This document shows, in pieces, positions 36,401-45,400 of a stretch of DNA of 64,000 bases (the first letter of the stretch is position 1; every line of letters begins with the position of its first letter). The stretch lies in the IMG/VR virus record IMGVR_UViG_3300025417_000566, positions 1-64,000 of that record. One strand, 5' to 3'. Position numbers and translations under genes: made by a program. Below the pieces are notes generated by a model. The model ran no database searches and was not told the DNA's origin. It was given only the letters and a program-made list of their open reading frames with translations. The DNA comes from a virus.

Positions 36401-39400
36401 TGACTTTACTGACAACGGTACACCTGATTTAGACACCGTGTTTGATAATAACGCAACACGATTTGTTGACAGTTATCCAAACGCAGGTGCAGTATACATG
36501 TATGATTATCTTGGTAACTACAATGAAAATGTTGCAAACCCTGGACAATTTGTATTTGCTCAATCTGTAAATTCACAAAACACAAGTTATGGATTCAATC
36601 CATTATACGGTGCAAGCCTAGATTTTAACAACAACACAGTTGTTGTTGGTTCACCTGACTTCTTGCCAGGAGTATCAGATGGGCAAGTTGTAATCTATGA
36701 CAACTCAGTTGGTACACAAGACTGGGGCATTTATAGACAAAGCGCACCTATTGTTGATATCAACAGTATCAGCAACTCACAATTGTTTAGTGCTACATCA
36801 AACAACACACTAGTAAATCTAGATTATATCGATCCATTACAAGGTAAGATTCTTGGCTCAGTAAGACAAAATCTAGATTTTGTAACAAATACTGATCCTG
36901 CAAGATACAATAGTGATTTAGCAAGCCAAACAGGTTATGTTTGGGGAGCAAACGAAGTTGGTAAAACATGGTTTAATACAAACAATGTACGCTTTGTTAA
37001 CTATCATCAAAACGATGTAGTGTATAATAGCAAGTACTGGGGTCAGGTATTCCCAGGAAGTGATGTTGCCGTTTACACATGGGTAGCAAGCAATGTGCCT
37101 CCTCAGAATTATCAAGGTCCGGGTACTCCGTTAGACATTACATTATATGCTATTAGCAGTACATTAAACGCAAGTAGTGTTGTTGTACCTATCTATTATT
37201 TCTGGGTGCGTAACACAAACTTGATTTTTAGCGAAACAGGAAAAACTCTAAGCGATACTATTCTTGCGCAATACATTGCTAACCCACGTGGGTCAGGTAT
37301 TAGTTTTATGGCTCCTGTATTACCAAACACATTTGCAGTTTATAACAGTTTAAGTTATTTCAATGGTACTGATACTGTGTTCAATATTGCATATAGTAGC
37401 AATCAAGATTCAGGAAGTGATATCTATCACCAACAATTTGCTCTTATTAAAGAAAATTATGCAGAAGATTTCTTGCCAGGATTCCCGCAGTATGCGTATA
37501 TAAGCAGTGCTTTGAGTGAACCTAATGGTTTATATTTAAGATTTATTAACAGTTTGGCAGGATGTGACGATGCAGGTGGAGTAGTACCTGATCCATACTT
37601 ACCAATTCAAGTTCAATCGGGTGTTCAAGTAAGACCAAGACAAAGTTTCTTCCTTGATAGATTCTTAGCACTTAAAAACTATTTGACATTTGCTAATGAA
37701 GTGTTAGCACAATATCCAATCGTTGAACTAAGAGAAAATTTAGACTTCTTGTACACAGTAGGAGATATTAATCCTGGTACAGGCTTACCATACTACGACA
37801 CAACTAACTATTGGGAATTTGTCAACTGGTGGGCTCCTGGCTACAGCGACAACACACGCTCTGTACTACAAGTTCCATTATACGCTGACTTAGCAACATT
37901 GAATGTAAGTGCAGGTACAATTGTAACTGTTGCACAAAACGGTGCAGGTAAATTTGAAGTTTATATTACTGACGGATTAGGAAACTGGACACGTATTGGT
38001 TTACAACAAGGTACTATTCAGTTTAGTAGCGCATTATGGGATTACTCAAGTGCAGGCTTAGGTTGGGACGGAAACTTCTTTGATACAAACGTATTTGATT
38101 TGTACCCAAGCGAAGAAACACGTTATATTGTTCGTGCATTAAACGAGCAAATTTATACTGCGGACTTGTTGATTTATAGAAATCAAAGTTTGATTTTACT
38201 ATTCCAATATATCCAAAGCGAAACAACCTCATCACAAAACTTCTTACCTTGGTTGAATAAAACATCATTGGTTGACGTAGATCATAAGATTCGTGAATTG
38301 TTACCACTTGAAGTATATCAAGGTGACAATGAAGTATTCTTAGAAGGTTACTTAAATGAAGTTAAACCTTATCACGTAACTATCAAACAATTTAGTTTTA
38401 GTTATACAGGTAATGATGTATTTGAAGGTAACATCACAGACTTTGATTTGCCAGCACAATGGAATAATACTTATCAAGAGTTTATCAGCCCTGAATTAGT
38501 TTATACATTACCAAACAACGAATATGAATATTTGCCAAGCAGTTCAATTTGGCAAACAGAAGCATATAACCAATGGTATCAAAACTATGGCGTTTCATTA
38601 ACTGGTCAAGATAATTACAACATTACAACACTAGTTTCATACTTAACTCCAAGTTCTAAGTATATTATTGTTGATAACGCTAATGGTTTCCCAATTAATG
38701 GTACAATCACTATTGACGGCGAACAAATTGGATATTCATCAGTAGACCGTGCATTAAATCAACTAAGTGGATTAGTACGTGGATACAACAGTACTGTTGT
38801 TACTAACCATATCCCTGGTGCTAAAATTTATATTGACTTACCTGCTGTCTTACTATTGAGCGGTGGTAATGGTTATAGTAATCCTCCAAGAGTAACTGCG
38901 GTAATTGATGAAACATTATACCCTGCTCCAAGAACTCCTGCTGTATTAGAAGCAGTAATGAATTTAGATTCGGTATTGGAAATTAATGTTATTATCCCAG
39001 GTTCAGGATATCCTGTATTACCCACAATTGTTATTGAACCATCATCTACAATTTATTTTGCAAATACACAAGTCAATTCAGTATTGCACACTATTACAGT
39101 TTATGCACCTGATTTAGTAACAGGTTCACAAGTTCAATACTTTAACGATACATCAACAAATAATGGAGTTGGTGAGTTAGCAGACGGACAATGGTACTAT
39201 ATCAATGTCTTAGAAACCACTCCTACTGCGGTAGTTGCACTTTATGTAACTTATTCAGATGCAATCAATGATGCTAACAGAATTCCAATCTTTAATAATG
39301 GAACAGGTAGCGCATTCTCATTGAATCTTGGTGCTAGAGCATCAGCAATTTCTACTGCTTACCCAGTACGTGAAAACAGTATTAGAATGAAGTTCGATAG

Positions 39401-42400
39401 AACTACATACAATTCACAAGTACAAGATTGGCAGTCTAGTGCATACTACGGCGCATTCTTTGCTGGTAGTTATCGCAACAATGAAGACTTCTCAAGTTCA
39501 GATGTAAGTTTAGAAAGTACTACACCTCCTATTCAATATATTACTGCGGCTTCAGGTGGCGGCGTAGTATTTGAAATTAGTGATGTTACAAACGATCAAC
39601 AAGTTGAATGGTCTTCATTTGTAAGATATGTTGGGGCCACAGTAGCATCTAACAATTCTATTAAATTGATTCCACAAGATGGAAACAATGATCCTAACAA
39701 TCCACAGCCAAATGCTTCTGGTACAACTGTTGGTTTCTATGTTGGTATGCCAATTCAATTTAATGGAGTGGGCATTGGTGGACTTGTGGGTTCAACTACA
39801 AGTACCCCAGTAATTTACTATGTACATAGCATTATTGATGAATTATACTTTACAGTATCATTATCAGTAGGTGGTCCTATTGTAACATTAACATACGCAA
39901 CAGTTGGAGCCGCAGGCTTAGAATGTTTAACTGCAAGTGTTACAAACACAGCAGTATTGACTGTAAACTACCCAGGTATTATCACAGTTACAAATACTAC
40001 AGCAGTAACTAATGTATTCACTGCCCCAGTATCAGCAATTGGTACAGGTGGTACTAATGGATTCTATGTGGGTATTCCATTATTCTTCACTGAAGGTTTA
40101 ATTGGTGGTGTTGTATTAAATCAAGTTTACTATGTTTCAACAATTATTGACGAAGAAAACTTTACAATTTCTTCATCACCTACGCCATTAAGCACTACCG
40201 TTCTTTCTACAGCAAGTTCAACTAATATTGTAACTGTTTATACTACAGAAGGTATGAAGGTTAACGATCCATTAATCTTTAACAACATGGTGATCAGTGG
40301 TAGTAGTGTAACTGATTTTGGTAACATTATTTCAGGTGTAACTTATTACATTAAAGAAATTATTAATTCTACAGAAATTACAATTTCTCAATATGTAAAC
40401 AGTACTGTATTCCCATTAACAACCGTGGCTGCAAGTAGTACAACAAGTGCATTGGTAACTGATCAAAGTTCTAGCACACAGTTGACTACTGGTTTAGGCG
40501 CAATGATAATGAATGTCAATTTACCAATTAGCCCAGGACAAATCAATGGACAATTGTTTAACTTGTATGAAACATCTGGACAATATCCTAATATTGGTAC
40601 AGGTGTTATCAGTGAATTAATTGGCAACACAGTTAATGCTACAATTCAAACTGTAAATTATGTTGCATTTAGTAACCAACAACCAACTCAATTTATGTAT
40701 GCTAACATGCCAGTTAGATTTAATACTTCAATTGGTGGATTAAGCACAAACACAACTTACTACATTAAATCACTTGGTGTAATTTCTGTAAACTGTACAA
40801 CTACAAGTTCATCAACCAATCAGATTACATGTAATAGTACATCTACATTGTATGTTGGCATGCCTATCAAATTCAGTGGTGTGTCATTAGGTGGTATTAC
40901 AATTGGACAAACATATTTTGTTAAATCTATTGTAGACAGCACACACTTTACAATTAGTGCAACGTCAGGTGGTTCAACATTAGTGTTGTTCACATCAAAC
41001 GGTGAAATGGTTGGTACTGGCGACCCGTACATGGTTGTTTCTGCAACATTGGGCGGTAGCGCAGTATCATTAACATCAAGTACAGCAAGATCAAGTTTTG
41101 TTCAATATCCAACTGCTAATCCAACATTTGATATTTCTTATGCGGTTGGTGGATATATTGCAATCATTAATTCTGCGGCATCTGGATTTGCAGTTAACAA
41201 CGTAATCACAATTTATGGATCATACGTTGGTGGTACAACACCTACTAATAATGTGACATTGACAGTAAACACAATTGGAACTGACGGACAAATCACTGGC
41301 GTAATTGCATCAGGAACTGTACCGGCAAGTTCATCAAGTTACTATCTAAAAGTCGTATCTCCAAATCAATTGGCAGTTTACAGTAATCCATTGTTGACTG
41401 TTCCTGTAAGTGGACTAGACATACCTTATGTTGGATTCACAGTTGAAACAGTTACAGGTGTTAACTCATCAACCAATGCATTGACAATTGCAGATACTAC
41501 ACAATTCTCTCAATACGATGCGGTTGTGTTTACTGGCAATACAAGTATTGCACAAACTAATATTGTTCCTAACCAAACATATTACATTTATCAAATTCTA
41601 AGCCCAACAACATTTACAATTTCTACTGCACCAGGTGATGGTTCTACTGTAGTTACTATGGTAACTACAATCGCCGTAAACTTCACAATGGCAAAAGCAG
41701 GAAGTTTTGCAGTATTACCTCAACCGTTCTACTTCAATCAAAGTATTGTGAAGTATAACAACAGAATATATCAATGTATTATTTCTAACAATGATAGTGA
41801 ATTTATCTTTGGTAAGTGGCAGTTGTTAGACAGTGATAGTAATTTATTAAACGCTATGGACAGGGTAATTGGTTACTATCAACCAACTGCAAACATGCCA
41901 GGTGTAGACTTGACACAGTTGTTTGAGGGTGTAACTTATCCTAACTCGACATATTATGGTAATCAATTTGCTCCCGCAAATCAATATCCTGTAGATACAA
42001 TTCTACAAGATCAACCATTCTATCCAACAGAAGTAGATATTACTAGCGTAATTTGGAATGGCGCAACATACTTAGCAACAAGTAACTTACCAACATATTC
42101 GGCAGTATTGATTAGCCCAGATGGTATTAACTGGAGTATTGATACACTGGCAAATATTAATGTTGACATTACAGATATTCTTTATGCAGGTGGTTTCTAT
42201 GTAATCACAACTACAAATAGTGCAACACCTATCTATAGAAGCAATGACGGTATCAATTGGACAACAAATGGTTACTATACCCCATATAGCGATCAACCAT
42301 ACGATACTACAGAGTATGATTCAACATCAATCAACGTAGCCCAACTTGCATTGCAAGCAGTAACATATTCAAATGGATATTATATTGCAGTTGGTGACAA

Positions 42401-45400
42401 CATTGTTAGAAGTGCAGACACATATAACTGGGTAGAAGTTCCAATCTTCCCTAACACATTAACAAGTTATGAGTTCTATGCAATTGCAAACGTTACATTG
42501 CCATCATTTACTGGATTAATTGCAGTGGGTAGTGGTCTACGTCCTGACGTAACGTCAGGTGTTACTGAGCAAGTAAGCACTAATGTAATATTCTATAGTA
42601 CAAACAATGGATTAAATTGGACACAAGTTAACTCATTAACACCAAATGGATTCTATGGAATTGCAGGCAACAACTCATTAATTCTTGCAGTTGGTTCAGG
42701 TGGTGTAATCTATTACAGCACTAACGGTGCAAGTTGGTTAGGTCTAAATCAAGTTCAAGTGATTTCTATCAATGCCGCAACTAACGTTATTAACGTAACT
42801 AATAGTGCTGGATTTGTATTAAATCAACCTGTGCGATTCAGTCAAGCGTTTGGTGGTCTAAGCACAAATACAACATACTATATTGTAAGTATTACCGGCG
42901 GAGCAATTAAAGTTTCATTAACACCAAGTGGTTCAGCAATTGTATTGACAAATGTAAACCCAAGTGCAGACCAAACAATGATGTTTGCGTATAATTCTGC
43001 TAACCCAAATCCAGCAACGTTGCGTGATATCATTTATGCAAATGGTATTTGGATTACAGTTGGTGATACTGGTACTATTAAGACATCTACAAATGGATTT
43101 AGTTGGACTACACAATCATCAGGTACTGTACAAAACTTACACTCAGTAACTTATAATAATACAACAAGCACATTTACAGTTGTTGGTGATAATAATACTA
43201 TTTTAGAATCTACAAACAACGGTGTGTCTTGGTCAGATATTTCTGTATTCAATGTTGCTCCTACTGTATACGATGTACAGGGTGCAGAATTCCCATATGG
43301 TTATGGTCCAGAAGAATTAGTTCCAGGTGTTGTAACAGACAGTATGGCTATGACAGTTATTACACGTCCTGGTACATTGTGGCCAGTAGTTGAATATTCA
43401 AATGCAGGTTATAATTCTGTATCATTAGAATTGACACCAACATCAGCAAGCCAAACTGTATACAGTTTTGCAAGTGCATCGCATTATCCTGCACAAGTTC
43501 GTGTGCAAGTACTTGATTCAACTACAATGTTGGGTACAACATTAGATGCAAGTGCATACACAGTTGATTGGATTAATAAGTCAATTACTCTTAACACTCC
43601 GTTGTCATACTTACCAAACACACAAAAATTAAGAATTGATGTATATGAAGTTGGTAACGGTAGTCAATTGGTTAAATCTAATACTGATACTAACCCTATT
43701 AGAAACAACACAGTAACAGGATTTGATGAGATTTACTTAGATTGTAATTACAGCCAAAACATTTACAGTGGTAGCGGTGTGATTCAACAAGGTACATACC
43801 CTATCAACACATTAGCAACTGAAACTTTTGCAGAAACTAACTATATTACATGTGCAAGTATTAGTAATTTCATATTGAACACACCTATTACATTCTTAGG
43901 TAATGTGTTCGGTGGTATTGTTGCTGGTACACAATACTATGTAAAATCAATTAGTACTGCAACAAATCAAATTACAATTTCAGCAACATACAATAGTGTA
44001 ACTGGTCAAGCAGGCCCAACCCTTGCATTGACTACTGCTACAGGTAGTATGGACGTTGCGATTGAAGTAGGTAACGGTCTTGTATGGACAGCACCAATTG
44101 TTTACTTAAACGGTACACAATTGGTAATGGGCGTAACAAACAATGTTATTGCTACAACAGCAGGAACTAATGCAATCACAACAAACTCAACAAGTGGTTT
44201 GATTGTTGGCACTCCTATTATGTTCAGTAGCACAATTTTTGGTGGTGTCATTCAACCATTGACAACATACTATATTAGTAGTATTATTGATATATATGAC
44301 ATTACAATCAGTGCAACTTTAGGCGGACCGACACTAGCATTAACTAACGCTAACGGTGGTGCAAGTTTTGTAACTAATGATTATGCGTTTGGAATTCAAC
44401 CAAATGGCATCCAAGCAAAAATGATCTTTAGTAGCAACACATATAACACAACAAATGATTATATTGTATATTCTGTATTTGGTCAAACTGAACCAGTGCA
44501 GATTGGTTATTCATTACCAACTGTACAAGAATTCATTGCAACAGGTCAAACATCATCTTATAACCTAAATAACTACTTAGGTGGAACAAATGCATACAAC
44601 GCAATTGTTGAAATTGATGGTGTAAGACAAACTATTTCTCAGTACACTATTAGTGAATTTGCTAAAACAATTAACTTTGTATCTAACCTATCAGCAGGTT
44701 CTAAGATAACTGTAACAACGTTTAATGACACACAACAGCAATACCTAACTACTCAGTATGGTATCACAGGTACCCCTGGCTCACAATTTATTGATCTAAC
44801 TGTTGGTTCAACAACTCACACTGTTGTAACATACGATCAAGGTGGCACAGCGGGCTTTGATAGTAATGGTTCTGTAAACGCTGGATCATTTGTTGTTGGA
44901 ACACAATATGAGATCACTACAGTAGGTACAACCAATTGGGTAGCAATTGGTGCAAGTTCTAATAACGTTGGTATTGTCTTTACTGCAACTGGTGTAGGAT
45001 CAGGTACTGGTGTTGCATTAGCAGTTGGCTTGTATGCAGAAAATTATAACTACTTAACATTGTCATCAGGAACAACAGCATCATTACAAGTCAATAACAG
45101 TTTGGTGTTCAGTGATGTTATTGGTGGAATTGTTGCTGGAAAAACATATTATGTTACACAGATTATTAACAGTACACAATTTGTAATTTCTGAATTAGTA
45201 GGAGGAGAACCTTTAACGTTAACAAACGCCACAGGCTCAATGTTGGCTACAGCAAATGGATTAACAGTAGCCCCAATTAGTAACATTTCAAACCAATTAA
45301 CAGCACCTCTTGCAGTTACATTTGCTAGTGCTACAACATCAGGTACTAACGCAATTACAGTAACAAGCACAAATGGATTTGTTGTTGGTAGAACTGCAAT

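Noticed and set aside
42040-43240. Active sialidase in the giant protein
   Set aside because: Asp-box turns are present but no arginine triad or catalytic Tyr/Glu arrangement can be assigned.
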